Positions 27,717 through 38,337 of a DNA stretch of 48,662 nt are shown here, piece after piece (the first letter of the stretch is position 1; every line of letters begins with the position of its first letter). The notes below the pieces were generated by a model. The model was given only the letters and a program-made list of their open reading frames with translations. It searched no databases and had not been told where the DNA came from. The translations under genes were made by a program, and so were the position numbers. Source of the stretch: Pezicula radicicola (Eukaryota > Ascomycota > Leotiomycetes > Helotiales > Dermateaceae); contig PDUO01000032.1 in NCBI GenBank assembly GCA_003008705.1, forward strand, positions 11,133-59,794. Direction: 5' to 3'.

Positions 27717-28682
27717 GGTCGTTGACAACACAGAGACCTAAAGGTAGAACAGGGTGTGGATTATCGTGGGCAGGAACTTTGACTTTTCAAAAAGAAAAAT
27801 TGTTTTTTTGCTTTGTTTTTTCGTCTTTTCCTTTTTCTTTTTCTTTCTTTAGTGCTTTTAGAATTTCCGTCTTCTTTTCATTGGATAAGATTATATTCGT
27901 TTATAGCTGAAGATTTTATTAGCAGGCTATCAACCTAGAATTAAAAGTGTTGCTACTTATCAACTATATTTATTACCCCTTAAAGGCTCCCCTTTTCGCT
28001 AACTGTCAGCTCGTTCCGGGGTCTTGTCCTTTCATGTCTACATCCAGAGGTGCATACATCTGCAACGGTAATAACTCGACCAAGGGCCTAACAGGGATAC
28101 CGTAGAATCCAAGCAAATTCGATATTCACTAGCGGGGATCTACCCTGTAATATACCTTGAAAACTAAGAAGAATCACGCTATTTCTAGCCTTAAAGGCTC
28201 TGAACACTATCAAACTCTCGCTTGAAGCGTGAAAGCGTCACTTTTCAAGGGTTTTTGCAAGGTAGATCCCGCTATTAAATATCGAATTTGCTTGGATTCT
28301 ACGGTACTCTATTAGCTAAGGTAACTAGTTTATTAAGCACTTTAGGAAATACTGTACAAACGAAACTACGGAGTATGGAGTAACAGAATGGCCGTTACGA
28401 ATGGTGGTGAGGGTGCATTCCCTTCAGACCGCCTTCTTTTCTGCCCGGCAGATTAATACTGTAGGGAGTTCTATAAGTTATGTTGACATCCTAATAACGA
28501 AGCGGCGTGCAACAGGAAGATCCACAGCTCGTATCGTAAATGCAAGGGAATACAAATCTCTTATCTACCCCAAGTCTACCTTATTTCCCAGACGACATAC
28601 CATTATCTCATTGTTGCATTGTCCAATTCGTATATTATGCCCGACTTTTATCTTCCTGTGAGTTGGATACAGACTACAAGCT
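27717..28682. other. Intergenic region with a foldback element
   Basis: Gene-free stretch between the tyrosinase and the Zn2Cys6 regulator. It has a T-rich tract at about 27785-27850, a foldback element at 28088-28315 (separate entry), and the promoter of the regulator. Confidence 0.6.
28088..28315. mobile_element. MITE-like foldback element
   Basis: The two ends are long inverted repeats: about 28098-28163 pairs with about 28240-28306, including a shared 28-bp perfect stretch starting TACCGTAGAATCC. Pairing weakly extends outward to 28088 and 28315 (CTAACAGG versus CTAATAGA in reverse complement). Differences are mostly C/T or G/A. The roughly 75-bp centre codes for nothing. This fits a non-autonomous DNA transposon; no clear target-site duplication. 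Confidence 0.7.
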
Positions 28683-30407
28683 ATGCGTTCAAAGACTGGC
28701 TGCATTGGCTGTAGACTTCGGCGAAAAAAATGCGACGAGCGGCAGCCAGCCTGTGCAGGGTGCCAGCGTAATGGCTTGCTATGTACATGGCCCGATGTTG
28801 GAAATTCCAAGCAGTCACAGTTACTCCGGAGGACAAATGACACTGGCCGCAGCAAGAAGTCCCACGTGTTTACTCCAACCTTATCTAGAAACAGACAGCA
28901 ACTGTCGGGATCCGTAGATTTCCAACAGTTTGATAGGATTTCAGTGGTGTCAGCGACCCCAAATTCCAGTTTCCACAACCAGCACGATACGTACAGCAAT
29001 CTGGAAGAAGTTAGCGCGGATATCCTAGGCACAATCCCAATATCACTGAATCCTTTTGCTCTCCCCCAAAATGCTCTCCTGCGGCAACCCGGATCTCGGA
29101 GACTATTCGACCACTATTTAAACAGAACGTATAAGATAATGGCAATCTGTCAAGGCAATAAGAACCCCTTCATCCAGGAGCTGGTACCAATGGCATTATC
29201 AGACCCACTGATCTTGAATGCTATGCTGGCTTTTAGCGGTGTTCATTACGCTGATCTCGCTGGAAAACCCGCTGACGAGACTACTGTAAGCAACATATTT
29301 CTTTGTTCTCATGGTCTCGAAACACTGTCTCACGACTCTGGGAGCATGTCTCAAGGCTCTTACTCTTACTCTTTGGAAAAAACATAGTACTAATTTGTTG
29401 AAGTGGGTACATTATGGTCAAGCTATCCAAGGCCAGAAATTTGGCTTGACACTTCTAGCAAAGGGAAGGAATGATACAATCGTTCCATTACTTGTTACCG
29501 CTATGCTTCTTTGCATCATTGTGGTTAGATGATACGCTTGCATGTGGGATGTCGGTTTCTGACCCAGGGATAGTCCTTTAGAGTCGATGCTGGTGCTTTA
29601 GCATTACAACACCTATCCGCTACCCGCCATTTACTTCGAGCTGCCCTGAAGATGCCTATGTCGCAGATAACCCCTAAGACTCGTGCTTTCCTCATAGAGC
29701 GGTATATATACACCATGATTTTGACCCATATCAGCATGGGTTCTGAGTCCGACAAATGGGTCTTAGAAGATTCCACGCTGCTATTCCCAATCATCAAAGT
29801 AGACTCCAGTCGACACCCAGGCATTATGTCAGGATGTGTGCACGAACTTTTCCGTTACATCCCGAAGGTTTCAGTCCTTGCTAGAGAGCTAGAAGCTACC
29901 GAAAGACTTGGTCTGGATTCTGGGAAACCTATCTCCGCATATTTGGATTTACACCAAGTGATATCGTCATGGGAGCCTAAATCTGAAGATGAGGTGTATG
30001 ATTTGTGCGGGAAAGTGTATCAAAAAGCACTACTTATCTACCTGGCCTCTACATTTGAACGATATACCAGCTCGGGAAATCACGCCGATTCCGAGTATCC
30101 ACCGTCGATTCAGCAAGCATTTGACGATTTTATGCCGTTTTTACAGTCTATCTCGTCGAACTCATCTATATCGACCACCTTATGCTGGCCACTAGCCATA
30201 TTTGGCTCGTGTGCAAGGTCTTTTGAACATCGATATGTCATACGTCAGCGCCTAGTGTCCCTATCCTCGAAATACTCCGCACAAAGTGTCCGCGAGACAA
30301 TCCAACTCTTGGATATCCTTTGGTCGCAGAATGATGGCTCACGCGCGACACCGCTCAGCTTTGAGCGCATTATGAAGGAGAAGAACATAACTGTTCTATT
30401 TCTATGA
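28683..30407 (+). CDS. Zn2Cys6 fungal transcription factor
   Basis: Three exons: 28683-29285, 29404-29523, 29574-30407; 518 aa. The N-terminal binuclear zinc cluster has perfect spacing (C7-x2-C10-x6-C17-x6-C24-x2-C27-x6-C34, with RLRRKK between). The rest matches the fungal-specific regulator domain of the ARGRII/DUF3468 type: a LILNAMLAFSGVHYADLAG helix, then HYGQAIQGQKFGL, then VTAMLLC. Intron 1 has a TACTAAT branch site and TTGAAG acceptor; after splicing TT joins WVHYGQ, as in relatives. Intron 2 (50 nt, donor GTTAGA, branch CTGAC) removes an in-frame TAG; if it is not spliced, the gene is broken. Nuclear regulator, targets unknown; neighbours are the tyrosinase and the N-demethylase-like gene. 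Confidence 0.85.
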
Positions 30408-30809
30408 ACGAGTGCTTGACATGAATATATGTTTATTTCTTTCAGCGAAACACTGAAGGATAAGTTACATTAAGTGGCCGCACCTTGTCTATAACATACT
30501 TCAAAGCAAAGATATGTCTTAGTATTAGGAGGCTGCTTTAAAATTGCAAGGTTAACGCAGAGGGCGATCATTCAAGTTACTTATCCGAGTTCGAGCCATC
30601 AGACCACTCTGAAGCACAGTATTTAAAATGGAAACAAACTTGGCATCTCGCCCTCCTCACACAATCCATCCTTCACCTGCTTTGAATGTAGCTCATCTAG
30701 ATGTGGAAGCAATACACCATCATAAAGTTTACGACCTTTATGTCTGCACACAGAACCAAAACCATCAGCGACCATACTATGTTAAGCTCGTTCAATAAAC
30801 ATGGAGCAC
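30408..30809. other. Convergent intergenic region
   Basis: About 400 bp between the stops of the Zn2Cys6 gene (+) and the N-demethylase-like gene (-). Nothing else is seen. Confidence 0.6.
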
Positions 30810-32161
30810 TCACTCAGCGGTTTCCGCATTCCAGCTTCGGATCAAGCTTGCCAGTCGACCAGAAACACCTGGTTCGTCTAAGATCTCCTCAATGGGCATT
30901 ATGTATGTATGCACAGCCCAGACTATAGCTTGGGATTTTGGTAGCCGACGGAGAGTTTGTCGTTCTTGACGAAAGAAGATCTGCGAGATAGAGGTTACAG
31001 GTTGAGGGGGCTCGAAGGTGGTATAGCCGAGTGTGTTGAGACCTGGTCCCCTGATAGACGGGTCCCAGTCCTCTTCTGGGCCCATTGTCTGAGTTGGCCA
31101 GTGGAACTCATCGTGGATACTTATTGCCGTAGTATTTCTACAGACAGGGTTTTCAACTTTCAGCTTGCTGAGGAGGCGGTCTAGGGGCCTTTGAAGTTGT
31201 TCGGCGTAATGGGGCACTTGTCCCAAGTGCAGGTTTGCCAATGTCTGACCAAGTTTGTCCTTGAGACGTTGTCCACCACCGATACCTAGCATCATCCCAC
31301 TCAACTTATATTGACCATCATCTTGCTTGATGAGAACATTCAAATCCGCAGGCTGGATAAGTCCAGCAACTGTCAAAGGATCTTCCAGTGTCAAGTCATA
31401 AGCTGCGCCTACAGAAGGTATTTCGATCTTCAAGATGGATCCCTCATCATACCACCCTTTCCTGTCTACCTTGGATCGAACGACACTGTATATATGAGGA
31501 TATCTTCTACAGATAAATTCAGACAAGTCTTGACATAGCTCGACAGCAGCAGCTCGAGCACAAGGTAAGGTGTCGACGATTTCGCTTCCTCTTGCGGCTA
31601 GGCGGGCCACTTTGACTTTGTGATACCGAGGGAACTGGTTGTCAAGAAGCACCCAAGAGTCTTTGTCAAGCTTTCTGACTTCGATTGTACTATATATATC
31701 ATATAAGGGCGAATCCGGCTGAGAAAAGACGAGATATATGGCTTGCTTACTGTCTTGTGTATGCATATCGGAATGCTCGAAATTTGGGTGGAGATGTCTT
31801 CTCAATATCAAAGATATGGTCAGGGGACGGGTTCGGATATTGCCACGGCTCTAAAGCAGAAGCTGATTCTACGATGTTGATAGGTTTAGTATATGTGACG
31901 TGAAGAGTTTTCTGATTCTTTGAAATATCGAAACTCACTTTCACATGTACTTGATACTTCTTTTGCTTCCGGTGACCTCTTCCTCCCTCGCTGAACCACA
32001 GCAATCACAACACCTACAAGGACAATGAAAGTCCATATCATGGCTTGCTGTACGTCAAGTTTCGTCCATGGAAGAAGCTGGCCTAGATAATTAGAGTAGG
32101 ATAGAAAAAAGTACTGGCGTGACGGAACAGAAACGCTGCTATGCGTACGCATGATGTCCAT
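30810..32161 (-). CDS. Haem-dependent oxidative N-demethylase-like protein (DUF3445)
   Basis: Three exons on the minus strand: 32161-31939, 31868-31751, 31689-30810; 406 aa with phases consistent. Residues about 41-57 (MIWTFIVLVGVVIAVVQ) form one membrane anchor followed by basic residues; an ATG at 32041 directly before it is an alternative start. The soluble part carries KFRAFRYAYTRHTIEVRKLD, WVLLDNQFPRYHKVK and, near the end, RQTLRRLPKSQAIVWAVHTY. This is the pattern of fungal DUF3445 (HODM alpha-subunit-like) proteins. In bacteria, characterised relatives bind haem and demethylate amines; the fungal role is not established, so the activity is inferred. It shares a divergent promoter with an amino-acid permease, which fits a nitrogen-use role. 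Confidence 0.82.
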
Positions 32162-32302
32162 TGCTAGCGGGTGTCTGACTTGGAGGTTTAGTTGAGGTGC
32201 CTATGTAAGCCGTATTGTCTCTGATGTCAATAGGGGTTTATCATATGGAAGGGCTGCGATAATTTGACTACGTTTGCCGATGCTATACAAAGAGCATGGT
32301 AC

Positions 32303-32316
32303 GACAAAGGCGCCTT
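32303..32316 (+). promoter_or_regulatory. Shared promoter motif, copy 1 (variant)
   Basis: GACAAAGGCGCCTT, 12 of 14 bases identical to the GACAAGCGCGCCTT copy at 32440. It contains the palindrome AAGGCGCCTT. It lies 140 bp upstream of the N-demethylase-like start. Confidence 0.4.
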
Positions 32317-32439
32317 CTATTAACTAAGTCGGCGTCACCAACATCTCGGGAACTCAAGGTGAGCTGTGCTACTGGTAAGACTATTCGGACTATTTGCGGA
32401 TTATGAATAGAAGACGTTCCGGTAGGGGAGTAGGCTACT

Positions 32440-32453
32440 GACAAGCGCGCCTT
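32440..32453 (+). promoter_or_regulatory. Shared promoter motif, copy 2
   Basis: GACAAGCGCGCCTT; identical to copies 3 and 4 except C for T at the third base. Confidence 0.5.
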
Positions 32454-33063
32454 AATTCGATAAGGGAAGACTACCTCAGTTATGATAGGTACTTTGTAAT
32501 TCCCGTGAAACCCGCATCAGCCACGTGGTTCTGTGTCTGTAGAGTAGGCAGGATAGACCCGAGAGATCCTAAAGCCCTGTTCTCCCCCAACGGTCACATA
32601 ATCACATTACATTTGACCACATAACGTTATGAATTAGTAATCCCCGCAGGGTTCGTTGTTCATTTGTCGGAATGAACATTTGCGATGGGCTGTAGAACAC
32701 CCATTAATATATGTCTTGTAAAACTTAGCATATAAGTACCTAAAGCTTATATAATATACTAATAATAAGGTAAAATTATAGTATATATATATTCTTTTAG
32801 TTATTCTATACTATATAGACTTATCTCTACTATATCTGGTACTACTTAACTTATCTTATTAGTTCTATAATACTTATATTTATATATACAACTATATACT
32901 ATACTATATTAAGTAATCTTCTCGCCTATTTAGGCAAGGCTTACAAGTATAAGCGAATATTAAATCAAATGTTTCTAGCTCTAAATTTAAGTAGATTCCT
33001 AAGGGAGTAAGACGTTGAATTCGGATTAGATTCGATTCGATCGGAGCCCTACTCCGAGTTACA

Positions 33064-33077
33064 GATAAGCGCGCCTT
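33064..33077 (+). promoter_or_regulatory. Shared promoter motif, copy 3
   Basis: GATAAGCGCGCCTT. Its first six bases form GATAAG, a core recognised by GATA-type regulators such as AreA. It lies about 300 bp upstream of the permease start. Confidence 0.5.
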
Positions 33078-33166
33078 GCCTGACGCCCACTCTTGGAAGA
33101 GACTGCCATGGCGAAGAGCTAGAGATAATATATGCTAGGTATGACAACCTGGACTTTACGGAGTAT

Positions 33167-33180
33167 GATAAGCGCGCCTT
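33167..33180 (+). promoter_or_regulatory. Shared promoter motif, copy 4
   Basis: GATAAGCGCGCCTT, identical to copy 3 and 103 bp downstream of it, about 200 bp upstream of the permease start. Confidence 0.5.
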
Positions 33181-33380
33181 CACCCTGTCCATGTTGTCCT
33201 TTCCGCTTCTGCGTATACACTTATGTATCATGATTATATATCAGTCATGCGTAGCCACCAGATCCATCATATAGTCTATCATTCTCACGTGTCCTTCTCT
33301 TTCTCTCGACAAAAGACATTCCAGAGTCCAGACTCACCTAATCTACTGATACGCCTCTCGAGACTGAATTTCCATTGAAT

Positions 33381-35923
33381 ATGGCAATGAATAGCAAGCA
33401 AACGTCAGCCAATGAAAATGCCATTAAAACTCCTGAAGCTAGATCAGAAAACGTAGGGCCATTGTAGCGACGTATTCGAGGACCGTACTGACAGCAACAG
33501 CAATCTTTAGGTGAAGGCAGTATCGTGCCGCCAACTCTAGAATTATCTGAATACGGCATCCACCGTGGTCTCAAGTCGCACCATATACAACTACTTGCTA
33601 TTTCTGGTGTTATCGGCACTGGTCAGTTGTTCAGTTGCTCGTTGTGGAACGAGAAGACCAGCATCTAAATTCGCTCTCATTATAGGTCTATTCGTTGGCA
33701 CCTCTAGCGTTCTTGCCAGTGCTGGGCCAGGTGGTTTGCTCATCGGCTACCTCATATGGTGAATAAAACCTTCTATATCTAGTATTGCTCTCTCTACTCT
33801 AGCTGACGGCTTTCTTTTACGCAGGTGTGGCTTCCTCCTCTGTGTTGCCCATGCCATGGGTGAGATGTCGGCAATGCTGCCTGTTCCCGGATCATTTGCT
33901 ACGCGTAAGATCAGATCATAGTCCCATTGTTAACAATCCTAACATGCGCCAGATATTGGCCGGTTCATAGACGAAAGTGCGGGTGTTGCGATGGGATGGG
34001 TGAGTTCTTTGGTTATATAAACAGGGCCACTAGGCTAATTGAAGCTGCGCGATAGATCTATGCATACTGTATGTAAGTAGATTCCAATCCTGACACGCTG
34101 CCTAGGGTGATGATTCTAATTGTGCTTCTTTTGTAGGATGTAAGTTCATCTTTTTGTCTTTAGTCTCCGAGGCCATTCTCAGCTCACGCGTCATAGGATT
34201 TTCACAGCAGCAGACTGCACTGCCCTGACTGGGCTTTGGTCCTATTGGTTCCCTGATATAAATCCTGGCGTTTGGATTGCTGTGACATTGATCGTTGTCT
34301 TCGCCTTGAACTGTATGGCTGTCAAATATTTTGGAGAGGCAGAATTCTATGCTTCAATCCTTAAGATTTTCCTGGTCTTCGGCTTTCTGCTCTTCACCTT
34401 CATTGTTGTCCTTGGGGGTAATCCATATCACGACCGCATAGGTTTTCGATATTGGAAGAACCCAGGCGCATTTAATGAAGCGTATACCACAGGATCAACT
34501 GGACGTTTCCTAGCGGTTTGGGGCGTTTTCAACACTGCTGCCTTCTCAATTGGAGGTCCAGACTTTATTGCCAACTGTGCTTCTGAGGCTGTCAATCCTC
34601 GCCGCAACATTCCAAAAGCCGTGAGAAGGGTCATATACCGTCTTATATTCTTCTTCATCCTCTCCGTGTTTGCTGTTGGCCTTCTAGTTCCGTATAATGA
34701 TCCTTCTATGCGTAAGTGTCTATTGTGGCCGTTCGATTAAGTATAGGACTAACAGACTGGTATCTAGTTTCAGCCATTGCCAACGGGAATGGTGTCGCTA
34801 AGTCTCCATTCATCGTTGCTATGAAGAGACTCGACATTCCCTTCCTACCGGATCTTTGTAACGCCACTGTGTGAGCTTGATCAGTGAACTATCTGTAAAT
34901 ATACTCTAATACTTCTAATAGTATCACAAGCGCCTGGAGTTGTACCAACTGTCTTCTATTCCAGGCATCTAGAACTGTATTTGGACTAGCCAAATATGGC
35001 AGAGCTCCCAAAATATTTGCCAAGACTACCAAGAGCGGAGTTCCTTTGCCAGCACTAATCCTCTCGGTTTCAGTAAGTTAGTAGGCCGTATAAATCATCG
35101 TAGATGATATGTTAATACATGTGCCCACTAGGTTGCTTCTTTAGCTTTCATGACATGTAACACTTCTTCAGCGAAGGTTTTCAACTGGTTTATTAACCTC
35201 GGATCTACCGCTATCATGATTGCGTAAGTCGCAGTGGATACTGTTACCAGATAATGCAGTGTTAATACTAAGGACCCATAGATATATTTTAATGCTGGTA
35301 AGACAACATATGAACTCTATAATATCACCTTATGTCAATATTCTGACTAATTACTAACCAAGTAGTGGGCAAACTTACGCTTCCACCAGGGTCTCAAAGC
35401 CCAGCGCATTGATGTATCAACACTGCCATTCAAGAGTCGTTTTACCCGTGGGTGGCAAAATGCAAGATATCAAGTCCACATGCTAATGCGTGCTCCGTAT
35501 AGCATACTCCAACTATGTCGCGCTGTTTGGAGTTGGCATCATCCTTCTAACCAATGGCTATGGTATGGAAAATGATGATCTGGGCCTAGATGGATGTTAT
35601 ATCGTTCACTGACATTTGAGTTAGGCGTCCTTATTAGTGGCTACTGGAGCTTTGCAAGCTTCTTCACCGCCTACTTTACAATCGTATTCTTCCGTAAGTT
35701 AAGCCTAATTGATCCACTATCTTGCTCCTATATTATTTCCTTGCTATTGATTACTAACGTATAAATATCTATTCTAGTTGTGGTCTACCTTGGATGGAAA
35801 ATCGTAAAACGTACCCATTTTATCAAACCAGAGGATATGGACTTTAAGACTGGACTTGTAGAAGTAGAACTCCACGAGGCATCTCTAACACATGCTGTTC
35901 CCGCAACCCGATACGAAAAGTAA
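33381..35923 (+). CDS. Amino-acid permease (APC superfamily), 16 exons
   Basis: Exons: 33381-33452, 33501-33621, 33686-33758, 33825-33904, 33953-33999, 34056-34072, 34137-34139, 34197-34711, 34768-34870, 34922-35072, 35132-35223, 35282-35297, 35366-35447, 35503-35562, 35625-35693, 35778-35923; 548 aa, all phases consistent. Landmarks: HRGLKSHHIQLLAISGVIGTG (first helix, split here after 20 residues), CVAHAMGEMSAMLPVPGSF, GGPDFIANCASEAVNPRRNI and SRFTPYSNYVALFG. These are the fungal YAT-type permease signatures; twelve membrane helices are expected, in the plasma membrane, with proton-driven amino-acid uptake. Exons of 3, 16 and 17 nt are unusual. The least certain join is intron 1 (33453-33500; 33494 also fits). 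Substrate unknown. Confidence 0.88.
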
Positions 35924-36315
35924 GTTGCACGTAATTGGGTTAAACGAGTTGACTCTCCACTAACTAAGGATAGATTTATGGATTGGTTGTGGTAATCTAG
36001 GCTGTAGGTTGGAATATATAATATAGTTCTATTATTTCTTAGATTAGATAGAAAATATTGTATTTCGTGTAATAAGTACCTTGAGGCCCTAAGGTAGCCT
36101 ATAGCTATAGGGGCCTTAGGGGTGTCGAATATATAGGTATAGTTACTAACTACAATTATTAGTCTTTTTTGCTAAACCCTACAAAAAGGTTATATTGTTT
36201 TTATAACCCTCCCTCTTCATCCTATAATACCTTAACTACGCCGCCCTCTAGGTGTTATTAATATAAATATCTAGAAGAAGGAATTAACTCCTTATAAGAA
36301 AGGCTAGATTATTAG
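35924..36315. other. AT-rich edge of the transposon block
   Basis: Composition falls after the permease stop. Short palindromic words such as CCTATAGCTATAGG occur (about 36099). No gene. Confidence 0.5.
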
Positions 36316-37890
36316 TGTTATATTATATAATATAATTACGTACTATAAATGCCCTATAGCTATAGTAACCTTTAGTGGTCGCTAAAGCTCTATAACTATA
36401 TTTACTATATTCGTGTATAACTCCGGCTATATAAGTTATATAATATTAGTTTATATATTATATACTTCCTTATTAAGAATAATATATACTATAAACTAAA
36501 TTAGTTAAATTAGATAGATAGGGAAGGAGAAAACTAAATTAGTAGTTTTCTAGTTTAGGAAGATTAAGTAAGAATAGTAAGGTCTAGTATTAAAGTAGAC
36601 TAGATAATATAATTTATATAATTACACACTTATAATATATATTTAGTCTTATATAGTATTTTATTTTATCTTGTTTTATTTTACTTATATTTTATAAGTA
36701 AAGTAAAGCTTTCCTAACTTAGTAGTTTATATTATTAGGTTATAGGCTATAAATATAAGGTAGAATAGGTTAGGTAGGTAGGATAGATATAGCCTAAGGT
36801 ATACTATAAATATAGGGTAGGAGGAGCGTTAAATAGAGTAATAGGTAAATTAGAGACAATAGTATATAGGGAACTTAAAGACTTTATCAGGTTACATGCT
36901 ATAAGTATAGGGTGAAATAGGGTAGGTAGGTAGGTAGGGTAGGCACAGCCTAAAGTACACTATAAATATAGAGTATGAGGAGCGTCGAATAGAGTTACTA
37001 GATAGATAAGTAAGAGGCAATAATATATAGAACTAAAGACTTGAATTCGAAGATATCTATCTACTAAGAAAGAGAGGTTATCTATATACAAAAGGCTAGT
37101 CGTAAAGACTACTACATTTAGTATAGACTAGTTCGTATAAACTACTAAGTTAGGAAAGCTTTGCTTTACTTATAAAATGTTGTATTATATAATATAATTA
37201 CGCACTATAAAATGCCCTGTAGCTATAGTGACCTTTAGTGGTTGTTAAAGCATTGTAATAATATTTACTACTTTCGTGTATAACTCCGGCTATATTAGTT
37301 ACGTGACCGTAGTTTCTATATTATATACTTCCCTATTAGGAATAGTATATATTGGAAGCTAAACTAGCTAAATCGAATAGATAGGGAAGGAGAAAACTAA
37401 ACTAGTAGTTTTCTAGTTATAAACTAGTTTCTAGTTCGGGAAGATTAAGTAGGATTAGTAAGGTCTAATTAAGTAGACTAAATAAGGTAATTCGTACGAA
37501 CTACCTATTAGGGTAGTCTATACGACTATACGCTTATAATACATGTTTTATTTTATTTTATATAGTCTTTTGTTTTATATTGTTTTATTTTACTAATGTT
37601 TTATAAGTAAAGTAAAGCTTCCCTAACTTAGTAGTTTATACGAACTAGTCTATACTAAATATAGTAGTCTTTACGACTAGCCTTTTGTATATAGATAGCC
37701 TCTTTTTCTTAGTAAATAGATATCTTCGAAATTAAGTCTTTAGTTCTATATATTATTACCTCTTACTTATCTATCTAGTAACTCTGTTTAATGCTCCTCC
37801 TACTCTATATTTATAGTGTACTTTAGGCTGTACCTATCCTACCTACCCTATTTCACCCTATACTTATAGCCTATAATCTAATAGGTTATA
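36316..37890. repeat. Direct and inverted repeat block (LTR-like)
   Basis: Two diverged direct copies of a TGTT...-starting sequence lie at 36316-36688 and 37178-37598. The second is enclosed by long inverted arms, left 36891-37177 and right 37599-37890, which pair over nearly 290 bp with scattered C/T differences. A partial third copy of the arm lies at about 36690-36890 after the first spacer. The lengths (373-421 bp) and TG-like starts suggest solo LTRs rearranged with adjoining sequence, or a foldback transposon. No open frame survives. Confidence 0.65.
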
Positions 37891-38322
37891 AGCCCGGAGT
37901 ACTGTTGATTAGTATTTCAGAGGTAATATCTATATATCTATATAGAGGCTATATTAGTCTCTATAAGTATTCCCTATCCCTTATTCTTACTACTTAGAGA
38001 GTATAAAAGCCCTTTAGCCTAAGTCCCTGTAACTAGACTCTACTGAGTATAAAGGTAGTAGTAGTTAGTCTATTTATATAGCTATCTACTAGTATACTAT
38101 TTTTATATAGTATATAGACTCTAGTAGCTATAACTATACGATTATACTACCTATAGTAGGTATTATAGCCTTATTTATATACAAAGGTATCTATCCTTAA
38201 GTTTTAGTATATAAGCATAGCCTTATTCTTAACTAAGGAATATACTATTATAAAGAGGTATATCTACTTTATAACTCTCTATTTAGTCTATATTATAGTG
38301 ATTTCTAAATATATAAGTTCTA
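37891..38322. other. RIP-degraded repeat DNA, LINE target
   Basis: TA-rich sequence without open frames, continuous in style with 45796 onward. The LINE interrupted it: the two sides meet at the 15-bp duplicated target. Confidence 0.6.
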
Positions 38323-38337
38323 TAAGAAGCTATCCTC
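38323..38337. repeat. Left target-site duplication of the LINE
   Basis: TAAGAAGCTATCCTC, identical to 45781-45795. Confidence 0.92.

Larger units (their letters stand above)
32162..33380. other. Shared divergent promoter region
   Basis: 1.2 kb between two divergent genes. It holds four copies of a GC-rich motif (separate entries) and a very AT-rich block at about 32700-32930. No supported gene. Confidence 0.65.

Noticed and set aside
16050..35923. Secondary-metabolite cluster reading of monooxygenase, glucosyltransferase, tyrosinase and Zn2Cys6 genes
   Set aside because: No backbone synthase (PKS, NRPS, terpene) is present, the genes are split by a transposon and 3 kb of decayed DNA, and neighbours are housekeeping; not supportable from this window.
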